DNA of 64,000 nt. Origin: Hypericibacter adhaerens (GTDB lineage: Bacteria > Pseudomonadota > Alphaproteobacteria > Dongiales > Dongiaceae). The stretch spans positions 1,364,001 to 1,428,000 of the forward strand of contig NZ_CP042582.1 in NCBI RefSeq assembly GCF_008728835.1, written 5' to 3'. The notes beneath the pieces are model-generated. The model saw nothing but the letters and a program-made list of their open reading frames with translations. It made no database searches and was not told the DNA's origin. Below are positions 7,476 through 16,559 of this stretch, one piece after another. The position numbers and the translations under genes were made by a program. Within the stretch, counting starts at the first letter, position 1. Every line of letters starts with the position of its first letter.

Positions 7476-8990
7476 GTGTCGTCCCGTCCTGCCTTCGCTT
7501 TCCTGACGTCCGTTCGATGGGTGAGCGCCGCCGCTGCCGCCCTGGTCGCGACCCTGGCTCTGACCGGCGCCCCGGCCGCGGCGCGCTCGGCGCCGGAGAG
7601 CTTCGCCGATCTGGCCGAAACGCTTCTCCCCGCCGTGGTCAATGTCTCGACCACCCAGGTGCTGCGCGACGAGGACAACTCGCAGCAGGACCTCGAGGAG
7701 ATGTTCAAGGATTTCTTCGACCGGCAGCAGCGGGGCGACGGCGATAATGGCGGCAACGGCGGCGGCGACAACGGGCGCCAGCCCGAGCCGCGCCGGGCCA
7801 CTTCGCTCGGCTCCGGCTTCATCATCGATCCCTCGGGCTACATCGTCACCAACAACCATGTGATCGAGGGGGCGGACCAGATCACGGTGCGGCTGCATGA
7901 CGATAGCGAGCTCGAGGCCAAGATCATCGGCATCGACACCAAGACCGACCTGGCGCTCCTGAAGGTCGAGCCGAAATCGCCGCTGCCGGCGGTGCAGTGG
8001 GGCGATTCCGACAAGGCGCGCATCGGTGACTGGGTGCTCGCCATCGGCAACCCGTTCGGCCTCGGCGGCTCGGTCACGGCCGGCATCGTCTCGGCGCGCC
8101 AGCGCGACATCAATGCCGGCCCCTATGACGAGTTCATCCAGACCGACGCCTCGATCAACCGCGGCAATTCCGGCGGCCCGATGTTCGACATGGATGGCGG
8201 GGTCATCGGCATCAACACGGCGATCTTCTCGCCCTCGGGCGGCAGCGTGGGCATCGGCTTCGCGATCCCCTCGAACCTGGCCCGCACCGTCATCGATCAG
8301 CTGCGCGAATATGGCCATGCGCGGCGCGGCTGGCTCGGCGTGCGGATCCAGAGCGTGAGCCCGGAGCTGGCGGAAGGCCTGCGCCTGCCGGCGGCCAAGG
8401 GTGCCCTCGTCGCCAACGTCACGGCGGGCGGCCCGGCCGACGCCGCCGGCATCAAGCAGGGCGACGTGATCCTCGAGTTCAACGGCCATGCGATCGACGA
8501 GATGCGCCGGCTGCCGCGCGTCGTGGCCGAGACCCCGATCAACCAGGACGTGCCGGTCGTCATCTGGCGCCAGGGCGACAAGAAGACCCTGTCGGTCAAG
8601 GTCGGCGAGCTCGCGGAGGAGACCGAGCAGGCCTCGGCCCAGCCCTCCAGCACCAAGCCTTCGACCGCGCCCAACAACAGCGGCAAGGTCGATCTGCTGG
8701 GGCTGGTCGTGACCGAGCTGACGCAAGGCCTGCGCGACCAGTACAAGCTCGAGGCGGACGTGGCCGGCGTCCTCGTCTCGTCGGTCGATCCCAACGGCGC
8801 CGCCGCCGAGAAGGGCCTGCAGGAAGGCGACGTCATCATCGAGGTCGACCAGAAGGCGGTCAAAACGCCTGCGGACGTGAAGAAACGCGTCGATGATGCC
8901 AAGAGCAACGGCTATCGCGTGGTGACGCTCCTGGTCTATCGCGGCGGCGACTTCCAGTGGGTCGCCGTGCGCATCGACAACAAGGGGTGA
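7476..8990 (+). CDS. degP: Periplasmic serine endoprotease DegP/HtrA (Do family)
   Basis: A 504-residue periplasmic protease and chaperone. The GTG start is chosen because GGAGG lies ten bases upstream and a clear signal peptide follows (hydrophobic stretch about 15-37, AlaXAla-type end APAAARS). The catalytic triad is visible: His128 in VTNNHVIEG, Asp158 in KTDLALL and Ser232 in GNSGGP. Two PDZ domains follow, the first from about residue 280 and the second from about 410. An acidic and Gly/Asn-rich loop (DGDNGGNGGGDNG) precedes the protease core, in the position of the regulatory LA loop. Confidence 0.94.
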   Translation: MSSRPAFAFLTSVRWVSAAAAALVATLALTGAPAAARSAPESFADLAETLLPAVVNVSTTQVLRDEDNSQQDLEEMFKDFFDRQQRGDGDNGGNGGGDNGRQPEPRRATSLGSGFIIDPSGYIVTNNHVIEGADQITVRLHDDSELEAKIIGIDTKTDLALLKVEPKSPLPAVQWGDSDKARIGDWVLAIGNPFGLGGSVTAGIVSARQRDINAGPYDEFIQTDASINRGNSGGPMFDMDGGVIGINTAIFSPSGGSVGIGFAIPSNLARTVIDQLREYGHARRGWLGVRIQSVSPELAEGLRLPAAKGALVANVTAGGPADAAGIKQGDVILEFNGHAIDEMRRLPRVVAETPINQDVPVVIWRQGDKKTLSVKVGELAEETEQASAQPSSTKPSTAPNNSGKVDLLGLVVTELTQGLRDQYKLEADVAGVLVSSVDPNGAAAEKGLQEGDVIIEVDQKAVKTPADVKKRVDDAKSNGYRVVTLLVYRGGDFQWVAVRIDNKG

Positions 8991-8998
8991 CGACCTCT

Positions 8999-9101
8999 GT
9001 CCCTTCCCCCGGAACGGGGGAAGGTTGGGAAGGGGGCTGCGCGATGTCGGATAGCGAGCACCCCCCCTCCCTGGCCCTCCCCCTGAACGGGGGAGGAGAT
9101 T
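8999..9101 (+). repeat. Two palindromic repeats of family A
   Basis: Copy one (8999-9041) has CCCTTCCCCC and GGGGGAAGG arms followed by GGGAAGGGGGCTGC. Copy two (9055-9101) has CCCTCCCTGGCCCTCCCCC, a four-base loop and GGGGGAGG. The second copy is inside the miaA reading frame. The same family recurs throughout the window. Confidence 0.85.
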
Positions 9102-10057
9102 CCAAGACGGACGTCCTCGTCATCGCCGGTCCCACGGCGAGCGGGAAGTCGGCGCTGGCGCTGGCGTTGGCGCAGCGGCTCCGCGGCACGCTCATCAATG
9201 CGGACAGCATGCAGCTCTATCGCGAGCTGGCGGTCCTCTCGGCACGGCCCACGCCCGGCGAGATGGCGCTGGTGCCCCATCGCCTCTTCGGCAGGTTGCC
9301 GGCGGCCGAGCCCTGCTCGGCGGGGCGCTGGCGCGAGCTGGCGCTCGATGCGATCGCGGCGACCCGCGCCGAAGGCCGCCTGCCGATCCTGGTGGGCGGC
9401 ACCGGCCTCTATCTCGAGGCGCTGATGCGGGGCATCGCCGACCTGCCGGCTGTCCCCGAGGAGATCCGCCGGCGGCTCCAGGCGCAGATGAAGGGCGAGG
9501 GGGGGCTGGCCGCTCTCTATGAGGAGCTTGGGGCACGCGATCCCGTGGCGGCGGCGCGGATCGAGCCCACCGACCGCCAGCGCATCCTGCGCGCGCTCGA
9601 GCTTTACGAGGCCACCGGCAAGCCGCTTTCGGCCTGGCAGGCGGAGGCGGAGCAGGGACCGCCGCCCGATCTGGCCTTCCAGGCCTGTCTCCTGATGCCG
9701 CCGCGCGCGGCCCTCTATGCCGCCTGCGACCGGCGCTTCGCCCACATGGTCGAAACCGGCGCGCTCGAGGAGGTGCGCGGCCTGCTCGCGCTCGGGCTCG
9801 ACCCGGCCCTGCCGGCGATGAAGGCGATCGGCGTGGCCGAGCTGGGCGGTTACCTCGCAGGGAAAACCACGCTGGATGAAGCCGTTGCGGCCGGTCAGCA
9901 GGCCACCCGGCGCTACGCCAAGCGGCAGTTCACCTGGTTCCGCCACCGCCTCCCCGAAGCGCTGCGGATCGAGACCGATCCGCTGGCACCGGGTTTTGCC
10001 GATGAGCAATTTTTGGAAAGATTCTTTCGTAAATTCTTTTCGAAGATTTGCCGTTAG
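9044..10057 (+). CDS. miaA: tRNA dimethylallyltransferase MiaA
   Basis: MiaA transfers a dimethylallyl group to A37 of tRNAs that read UNN codons. The 337-residue product shows the P-loop VIAGPTASGKSALA, INADSMQLYREL, LVGGTGLYLEALM, DRQRILRALELYEATGKPL, and the C-terminal RRYAKRQFTWFRHR. The first 20 residues (MSDSEHPPSLALPLNGGGDS) are encoded by a family A palindromic repeat, and no in-frame start codon lies between the repeat and the P-loop, so the repeat appears to be translated. It follows degP by 53 bases. Confidence 0.94.
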   Translation: MSDSEHPPSLALPLNGGGDSKTDVLVIAGPTASGKSALALALAQRLRGTLINADSMQLYRELAVLSARPTPGEMALVPHRLFGRLPAAEPCSAGRWRELALDAIAATRAEGRLPILVGGTGLYLEALMRGIADLPAVPEEIRRRLQAQMKGEGGLAALYEELGARDPVAAARIEPTDRQRILRALELYEATGKPLSAWQAEAEQGPPPDLAFQACLLMPPRAALYAACDRRFAHMVETGALEEVRGLLALGLDPALPAMKAIGVAELGGYLAGKTTLDEAVAAGQQATRRYAKRQFTWFRHRLPEALRIETDPLAPGFADEQFLERFFRKFFSKICR

Positions 10058-10060
10058 CTG

Positions 10061-10089
10061 TTGACCGCAGTGCAGCGACTGACTAGGGT
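10061..10089 (+). promoter_or_regulatory. Probable ilvB promoter
   Basis: TTGACC at 10061-10066 and TAGGGT at 10084-10089 are separated by 17 bases, just after the miaA stop and 128 bases before the ilvB start. Confidence 0.5.
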
Positions 10090-10167
10090 CGGGACCCTCG
10101 CGCCGGCCGGCAAGGACCGGGCGGGAGGGGTTTTTGCGCCCGCGAATTGGCCAGGCCGAAATCCCAG

Positions 10168-10197
10168 CGGAGCCCTAGGAATCGGCTCCGAAGTTTT
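10168..10197 (+). promoter_or_regulatory. Leader hairpin before ilvB
   Basis: A perfect seven-base-pair stem, CGGAGCC and GGCTCCG with a nine-base loop, is followed by GAAGTTTTC shortly before the ilvB ribosome binding site. It could be a weak terminator or attenuator. No branched-chain-rich leader peptide with a recognisable start was found in the leader, so control by ribosome stalling is not supported. Confidence 0.35.
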
Positions 10198-10217
10198 CGA
10201 GCGAAAGGATCGGCAAA

Positions 10218-11984
10218 ATGTCTGCGCAGGAGATGATCGGTGCGTCTGTCCTCATCCGGGCCTTGTTGGACCAGGGTGTGGACGTCGTATTCGGCTATCC
10301 GGGCGGCGCCGTCCTTCCGATCTACGACGAGCTTTTCAAGCAGAACGCGCTGCGCCATGTGCTGGTCCGCCACGAGCAGGCGGCGGTGCATGCGGCGGAA
10401 GGTTACGCGCGCTCGACCGGCAAGGTCGGCGTGGTGCTGGTGACCTCGGGCCCGGGCGCCACCAACGCCGTCACCGGCCTGACCGACGCCCTGATGGATT
10501 CGATCCCGATCGTCTGCCTGACTGGTCAGGTGCCGACCCATCTGATCGGCAACGACGCGTTCCAGGAAGCGGACACGACCGGCATCACCCGGCCCTGCAC
10601 CAAGCACAACTACCTGGTGAAGAATGTCGGCGATCTGGGGCGCATCGTGCACGAGGCCTTCCATGTCGCGCGCAGCGGCCGGCCCGGCCCGGTCGTGATC
10701 GACCTGCCCAAGGACGTGCTGCAGGCCAAGACCTCCTATGCCGGCGCGCCCTCGGCCAGCGCCCGCAAGCATCGCAGCTACAACCCGCCGGTGAAGGGCG
10801 ACCCAAGGGCGATCGAGGCCGCGGTCGAGCTCCTGGCCAAGGCCAAGAAGCCGCTCTTCTATTGCGGCGGCGGTGTGATCAATTCGGGTCCCGTGGCCTC
10901 GCAGCTGCTGAAGCAGTTCGTGAAGATGACGGGCTTCCCCTGCACGCTGACGCTGATGGGGCTCGGCGCCTATCCGGCCTCCGATCCGCAATTCGTCGGC
11001 ATGCTCGGCATGCACGGCCTCTACGAGGCCAACTGGGCGATGCATGATTGCGACGTGATGGTCGCCGTCGGCGCCCGCTTCGACGACCGCGTGACCGGCA
11101 AGATCGCCGCCTTCTCGCCGCACTCGAAGAAGATCCATATCGACATCGATCCGTCCTCGATCAACAAGAACGTGCGCGTGGACGTGCCGATCGTGGGCGA
11201 CGTCGCCCATGTGCTCGAGGACATGATCAAGCTCTGGAAGGCGAAGCAGGTCCAGCCGGACCAGAAGGCGCTCGCCGCCTGGTGGAAGCAGATCGACGAG
11301 TGGCGCGGCCGCAACTGCCTGCGCTTCAAGAACTCCGAGAGCATCATCAAGCCGCAATATGCGCTGCAGCGCCTCTATGCGGCGATCAAGGGCAAGGACG
11401 CCTATGTTACGACCGAGGTGGGCCAGCACCAGATGTGGGCGGCCCAGTTCCTCAAGTTCGAGGAGCCCAACCGCTGGCTGACCTCGGGTGGGCTCGGCAC
11501 CATGGGCTACGGTCTGCCGGCCGCGATCGGCGTGCAGATCGCGCATCCGGATGCGCTCGTGGTCGACGTCGCGGGCGAGGCCTCGATCCTGATGAACATC
11601 CAGGAGCTCTCGACCGCCTGCCAGTACAAGCTGCCGGTCAAGATCTTCATCCTGAACAACCAGTATATGGGCATGGTGCGGCAGTGGCAGGAGCTGCTGC
11701 ATGGCGGCCGCTATTCCGAGAGCTACACGGATTCGCTGCCCGATTTCGTCAAGCTCGCCGACGCCTTCGGCGGCGTGGGCTTGCGGATCGAGAAGCCCTC
11801 CGAGCTCGACGGCGCCATCGACGAGATGATCAAGACCCGCCGGACCGTCGTGGTCGATTGCCGCGTCGACCAGGCGGAGAACTGCTTCCCGATGATCCCG
11901 TCCGGCGCGGCGCATAACGAGATGCTGCTCGGGCCCGAGGACCATGCGAAGCCGGTCTCCGAAGAGGGCATGGTGCTGGTGTAA
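10218..11984 (+). CDS. ilvB: Acetolactate synthase large (catalytic) subunit
   Basis: This ThDP-dependent enzyme makes acetolactate or acetohydroxybutyrate, the first common step of valine, leucine and isoleucine synthesis. It has 588 residues, the normal length. Visible features are the ThDP glutamate region VRHEQAAVHAAEGYAR (Glu53), VTSGPGATNAVTGLTDA, the FAD-contacting central domain (MLGMHGLYEANWAM), and the C-terminal ThDP/Mg motif with GEASILMNIQELSTA and NNQYMGMVRQWQE. Note that the metal-binding motif here begins GEAS rather than the usual GDGS. The regulatory subunit gene follows five bases later. Confidence 0.95.
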   Translation: MSAQEMIGASVLIRALLDQGVDVVFGYPGGAVLPIYDELFKQNALRHVLVRHEQAAVHAAEGYARSTGKVGVVLVTSGPGATNAVTGLTDALMDSIPIVCLTGQVPTHLIGNDAFQEADTTGITRPCTKHNYLVKNVGDLGRIVHEAFHVARSGRPGPVVIDLPKDVLQAKTSYAGAPSASARKHRSYNPPVKGDPRAIEAAVELLAKAKKPLFYCGGGVINSGPVASQLLKQFVKMTGFPCTLTLMGLGAYPASDPQFVGMLGMHGLYEANWAMHDCDVMVAVGARFDDRVTGKIAAFSPHSKKIHIDIDPSSINKNVRVDVPIVGDVAHVLEDMIKLWKAKQVQPDQKALAAWWKQIDEWRGRNCLRFKNSESIIKPQYALQRLYAAIKGKDAYVTTEVGQHQMWAAQFLKFEEPNRWLTSGGLGTMGYGLPAAIGVQIAHPDALVVDVAGEASILMNIQELSTACQYKLPVKIFILNNQYMGMVRQWQELLHGGRYSESYTDSLPDFVKLADAFGGVGLRIEKPSELDGAIDEMIKTRRTVVVDCRVDQAENCFPMIPSGAAHNEMLLGPEDHAKPVSEEGMVLV

Positions 11985-11989
11985 GTGCC

Positions 11990-12502
11990 ATGGCTGAACA
12001 GCAGAAGATCGAGCGCCACACCATCTCGGTGCTGGTGGACAACGAGCCCGGCATCCTCGCCCGCGTGGTCGGCCTGTTCTCGGGCCGCGGCTACAACATC
12101 GAGAGCCTGACCGTGGCCGAGGTGGACGCCCAGCGCCACCTCTCGCGCATCACCATCGTGACCTCGGGCACGGTGATGATCATCGAGCAGATCAAGGCCC
12201 AGCTCCGCCGCCTGGTGCCGGTGCACCGGGTCAGCGACCTGACGGCCGAGGGCCCCAGCCTCGAGCGCGAGCTGGCGCTCATCAAGGTCCGCGGGACCGG
12301 CGAGAAGCGGGTCGAGAGCCTGCGCATCGCCGACATCTTCCGCGCCCGCGTGGTGGATTCGACCATCGAATCCTTCGTCTTCGAGATGACGGGTTCGACC
12401 GACAAGCTCAACGCCTTCATCAACCTGATGCAGCCGCTGGGACTGGTCGACGTATCGCGCACCGGCGTTGCAGCAATCGCACGCGGCCCCGAGGCGCTTT
12501 GA
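11990..12502 (+). CDS. ilvN: Acetolactate synthase small (regulatory) subunit
   Basis: A 170-residue regulatory subunit that confers valine feedback inhibition on IlvB. An N-terminal ACT domain is visible in HTISVLVDNEPGILARVVGL and FSGRGYNIESLTVAEVD, followed by the C-terminal dimerisation domain with RIADIFRARVVDSTIESFV and GLVDVSRTGVAAIARG. The ATG is five bases after the ilvB stop, so the two are almost certainly cotranscribed. The name ilvH is used for the same family. Confidence 0.95.
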   Translation: MAEQQKIERHTISVLVDNEPGILARVVGLFSGRGYNIESLTVAEVDAQRHLSRITIVTSGTVMIIEQIKAQLRRLVPVHRVSDLTAEGPSLERELALIKVRGTGEKRVESLRIADIFRARVVDSTIESFVFEMTGSTDKLNAFINLMQPLGLVDVSRTGVAAIARGPEAL

Positions 12503-12508
12503 CGCTAA

Positions 12509-13651
<1,143 letters not shown>

Positions 13652-13664
13652 GTTCGGCAACTCG

Positions 13665-13699
13665 CTCTGTCCCTTCCCCCGCACTGCGGGGGAAGGCTA
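13665..13699 (+). repeat. Left half of a family A repeat split by an IS
   Basis: CCCTTCCCCCGCACTGCGGGGGAAGG ends in the TA target of the IS630-type element. Its continuation, GGAAGGGGGTTGCTCGG, lies on the other side of the element at 14749. Confidence 0.8.
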
Positions 13700-13790
13700 G
13701 AGCGTTTTGAGATTGGTGTGAATCGGGAGGGCTTCCCGAATCGGGAGATTTCTGATTCAAGATGCTGGCTGGAGCTGGAGGCCAGTATGC

Positions 13791-14198
13791 ATGAGCCGAC
13801 CGTATTCGAAGGATCTGCGGGAGCGGGTTGTTTCGGCCGTAGAGAGCGGCGGGATGTCACGTAACCAGGCGGCGCAACACTATGGGGTTGCGATCAGCAC
13901 AGCGGTTCACTGGGTACGCCGGTTCCGGGAGACCGGCAGCGTGGCGCCGGGGAAGATCGGCGGCCATAAGCCGAAGTCGATCCGCGGCGCGCATCATGAT
14001 TGGCTGGTGGAACGGGTGCGGACGCGGGACTTCACCTTGAAAGGTCTGGTCGGCGAGCTTGCGGAGCGCGGGCTGAAGGTGGACATCCGGTCGGTCTGGG
14101 AGTTCGTGCATGCGCAGAACCTGACCTTCAAAAAAAACGCTGGTGGCTGGCGAGCAGGATCGCCCGGACGTGGCGCGAAGGCGTCGGCAATGGGCTGA
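13791..14198 (+). CDS. IS630 transposase, N-terminal part (OrfA)
   Basis: The 135-residue frame begins [20 protein letters not shown] and contains a helix-turn-helix of the IS630 type ([20 protein letters not shown]) followed by a second winged-helix region. The meaningful sequence ends at LTFKKN, where a run of eight A residues (14130-14137) occurs; the rest of this frame is off-frame reading. It would need a shift into the next frame (net +1 or -2) to make a full transposase. Confidence 0.85.
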   Translation: MSRPYSKDLRERVVSAVESGGMSRNQAAQHYGVAISTAVHWVRRFRETGSVAPGKIGGHKPKSIRGAHHDWLVERVRTRDFTLKGLVGELAERGLKVDIRSVWEFVHAQNLTFKKNAGGWRAGSPGRGAKASAMG

Positions 14199-14733
14199 GT
14201 ACCAGGGGCGGATCGACGCCCGCGCGTTGGTCTTCCTGGATGAGACCTGGACCAAGACCAACATGGTGCCGCTCAGGGGCTGGTCGCTCTCAGGCACCAG
14301 GCTCAAGGGCAAGGCCCCGCACGGCCACTGGAAGACCATGACCTTCCTCGCCGCCCTGCGCCACGATCGCATCGAGGCACCCTGGCTCATCAATGGACCG
14401 ATCAACGGCGAGCGCTTCCGGCTCTATGTCGAGCGGGTGCTGGTTCCGACCCTCAAGCCAGGAGATATCGTCGTCATGGACAATCTCGGCAGCCACAAAA
14501 GCAAAGCCGTTCGCGCCGCCATCCGAGCGGCAGGGGCCAAGCTCTTCTTCCTCCCGAAATATTCCCCGGACCTCAATCCGATCGAGCAGGTCTTCGCCAA
14601 ACTCAAGCACCTGCTGCGCAAGGCCGCCGCACGATCCACAGACACCGTCTGCGATGCGATCGGCGACATCCTCCCAGCATTCTCGCCAAACGAATGCGCA
14701 AACTACTTCAGGAACTCTGGATATCGAGCCTAA
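14143..14733 (+). CDS. IS630 transposase, C-terminal DDE part (OrfB)
   Basis: This frame carries the catalytic DDE domain: [11 protein letters not shown] with the first Asp, [12 protein letters not shown] with the second, and [16 protein letters not shown] with the Glu, followed by the usual C-terminus. It overlaps OrfA in another frame. The listed start at 14143 is a GTG and is probably not used on its own; the domain is more likely produced by frameshifting at the A8 run, giving a fusion that reads LTFKK then [15 protein letters not shown]. With seven As the two frames would be continuous, so a one-base insertion that inactivates the copy is the alternative. Confidence 0.85.
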   Translation: MAGEQDRPDVARRRRQWAEYQGRIDARALVFLDETWTKTNMVPLRGWSLSGTRLKGKAPHGHWKTMTFLAALRHDRIEAPWLINGPINGERFRLYVERVLVPTLKPGDIVVMDNLGSHKSKAVRAAIRAAGAKLFFLPKYSPDLNPIEQVFAKLKHLLRKAAARSTDTVCDAIGDILPAFSPNECANYFRNSGYRA

Positions 14734-14748
14734 TCTCAATCCGCTCTA

Positions 14749-14832
14749 GGAAGGGGGTTGCTCGGTCTCCAACAGCACGCAGCCCCCTCCCTAACCCTCC
14801 CCCGCGAAGCGGGGGAGGGGATAATAAAATCG
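14749..14832 (+). repeat. Right half of the split family A repeat plus a second copy
   Basis: GGAAGGGGGTTGCTCGG resumes the repeat interrupted by the insertion sequence. A further copy with CCCTCCCTAACCCTCCCCC and GGGGGAGGGGATAA arms follows at about 14778-14825. Confidence 0.8.
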
Positions 14833-14833
14833 G

Positions 14834-14863
14834 GGCCTCGTCTTCCGTCAGGAAGACGAGGCC
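14834..14863. terminator. Bidirectional intrinsic terminator
   Basis: A perfect 13-bp stem, GGCCTCGTCTTCC and GGAAGACGAGGCC with a GTCA loop, is followed by TTTCTCTTT on the plus side and by CCGATTTTATT on the minus side. It would end transcription of the binding-protein gene on the minus strand, and any read-through from ilvC and the IS on the plus strand. Confidence 0.88.
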
Positions 14864-14881
14864 TTTCTCTTTACCGCGCAA

Positions 14882-16021
14882 TCACAGCCCCGCCTTCACC
14901 TTCTCGAACATCGCGATCAGCCGTTCGCGCTGGTCGTTGGCCTGGGGCTCGAAGAAATGGGTCTTGGGGTCGGAGATGCGCTCCTCCGCCTGGTCGAGGG
15001 CGAGGCCCTTCACCAGCTCCGGGTCGGCCTGGTCCAGCGTCTTCCGGTTGGAGTGGCCGTAATAGAAGTTCTCCATCAGGGCCACGCCGCTTTCGGGCGA
15101 GAGCATCGCGTCCATGAACTCGTAGGCCTGGTTCTCGTCGCCGGGCCCGTCCTTCATCAGCACCATGCCGCAGACCCAGGTCAGGATGCCTTCCTTGGGC
15201 GTCATGTATTTGACCGGGACGCCGGCGTCGGCCATGGACTTGACGACGTCGTTCCAGGCCGTGGTCGCGACGATCTCGCCCGAGGCCAGCGATTGCTGCA
15301 TCTCGGTCGCGTCGGTCCAGTAGTAGCGCATGTTCGCATTGAGCTGCGTCATGACCGCCTCGACCTTCGGGTATTCGTCCTCGGTGAGCGTGAAGGGATC
15401 CTTGGCGCCGGCGAGGATGGCCGACATGATCGGCACCTCCTCGGAATTGTCGAAGGCCGACATCTTCCCCTTGTAGCGCTCGTCGAGCAGCAGGCCGTAG
15501 CTCTCCTCCTTGACCTCGATCTTGTCGGGTCGATAGGCGACCGAGCTGTTGCCCCATTCCCAGGGCACATGGAAGAACTGGCCGTCGATCTCCACGCCGC
15601 GGACCTTCTTGAAGCCGTCATAGACGTCGGGCCAGTATTGCAGCCGGCTGACGTCGACCGGCTTGATGATGCCGGCGTCGTGCCAGCGCAGCACGTTGCT
15701 GGTGCAGGGATGGGCGACATCGGCGCGATAGCCGTTGCGCACGCGCTGCAGCGCCTCCTCTTCGTCGGCGAAGATCGCGTAGTTCGGCGTGCCGCCGTTC
15801 TTCTTCACATAGGCGTTGTGGAAGCTCGGATTGTCGTAGGAGGCCCAGGTGTAATAGGTGAGGTTCGGTTTGGCGGCGCCGAAGCGCGCGCCCATCGTCA
15901 TCGTGCCGAGCCCGACGCCGGCGGCCGCCAGCGTCTTGAGGAAGCGCCGGCGATCGACCCGGCCCGCGGCATAATCACGAACGAAGCCCTCCGCGCGTCG
16001 GCGGCTGAGGCTCTTTGGCAT
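14882..16021 (-). CDS. Extracellular solute-binding protein, polyamine (PotD/PotF) type
   Basis: The product is about 379 residues. It has a twin-arginine-type N-terminus: RVDRRRFLKTLAAAGVGLGTMTMGA is the RR-x-FLK plus hydrophobic core, so it is probably exported folded through Tat. The mature part (LTYYTWASYDNPSFHNAYV, PFTLTEDEYPKVEAVM, ATTAWNDVVKSMADAG) resembles the spermidine/putrescine-binding fold. The ATG at 16021 is preferred over 16027 because GGAGG is eight bases upstream of it and only two from the other. No permease or ATPase gene is nearby, so the transporter partners must be elsewhere or absent. Confidence 0.83.
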   Translation of the reverse strand: MPKSLSRRRAEGFVRDYAAGRVDRRRFLKTLAAAGVGLGTMTMGARFGAAKPNLTYYTWASYDNPSFHNAYVKKNGGTPNYAIFADEEEALQRVRNGYRADVAHPCTSNVLRWHDAGIIKPVDVSRLQYWPDVYDGFKKVRGVEIDGQFFHVPWEWGNSSVAYRPDKIEVKEESYGLLLDERYKGKMSAFDNSEEVPIMSAILAGAKDPFTLTEDEYPKVEAVMTQLNANMRYYWTDATEMQQSLASGEIVATTAWNDVVKSMADAGVPVKYMTPKEGILTWVCGMVLMKDGPGDENQAYEFMDAMLSPESGVALMENFYYGHSNRKTLDQADPELVKGLALDQAEERISDPKTHFFEPQANDQRERLIAMFEKVKAGL

Positions 16022-16559
16022 GGTCATTTCCTCCCTAGGTTGTTCTTACCGGTTTGTTAACTTTGACGGGGCTTCTGCGGAACAGGGGCGGGCATCGGCC
16101 CGAACCGGCCTGGCGGCCGCCCGGGATGCCCGCGATCTTATGGAAATGGCTGGAATTTCCTTCTGCTCCGGAACCCGGATCATTGTCGGCCGGGGGCCGC
16201 TTTCCTGGCAAGTCCCGGTGGAACGGACGGGGCAGCACGCTGATTCATTGAGAAAACGGCGCGGTCCGAAAGGACTTGTTAACCAACCTCAAGCAAGGTT
16301 ACAAAGCTGCGGACCGGACATGAATCGGGCTTTGAGCTGGCCATATGCGTTTGATTTGCCGCGATAATTTGACTTACGGCAAAACCCGGCCAACTCATCG
16401 TCAACCTGTGGACGGCCCGCCCTGTCTCTGGAGCTTCGGACGCTTTGACTGATCCGTCCCTGACCGGCGGAGGCGTGGGCTCAAGCCGCCTTTCTGCGCC
16501 GTGCAGGGCACACCGGTCGAAGCCGCTCTCGAAACCAGAGATGCCGAAGGGTTAGAGCT
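16022..16559 (+). other. Gene-free interval upstream of leuA
   Basis: About 540 bases between two divergent genes. It must hold promoters for both. Two short frames occur (ATG 16320, 15 codons; ATG 16345, 35 codons) but neither is rich in leucine. A possible hairpin, GGCGG and CCGCC followed by TTTCT, lies near 16464-16493. Nothing here is convincing enough to call a leader or attenuator. Confidence 0.4.

Larger units (their letters stand above)
13700..14746 (+). mobile_element. IS630-family insertion sequence
   Basis: The element is 1047 bp and is flanked by TA on both sides (13698-13699 and 14747-14748), the duplicated target typical of IS630/Tc1/mariner elements. The ends are imperfect inverted repeats: GAGCGTTTTGAGATTGG on the left and, reversed, GAGCGGATTGAGATTAGG on the right. 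It carries a transposase in two overlapping frames. It has inserted into a family A palindromic repeat downstream of ilvC. Confidence 0.9.

Noticed and set aside
16320-16367. Short frame MNRALSWPYAFDLPR upstream of leuA as a leader peptide
   Set aside because: It has only two leucines, no good ribosome binding site, and is followed by no convincing terminator or antiterminator. It could not be shown to be an attenuator.
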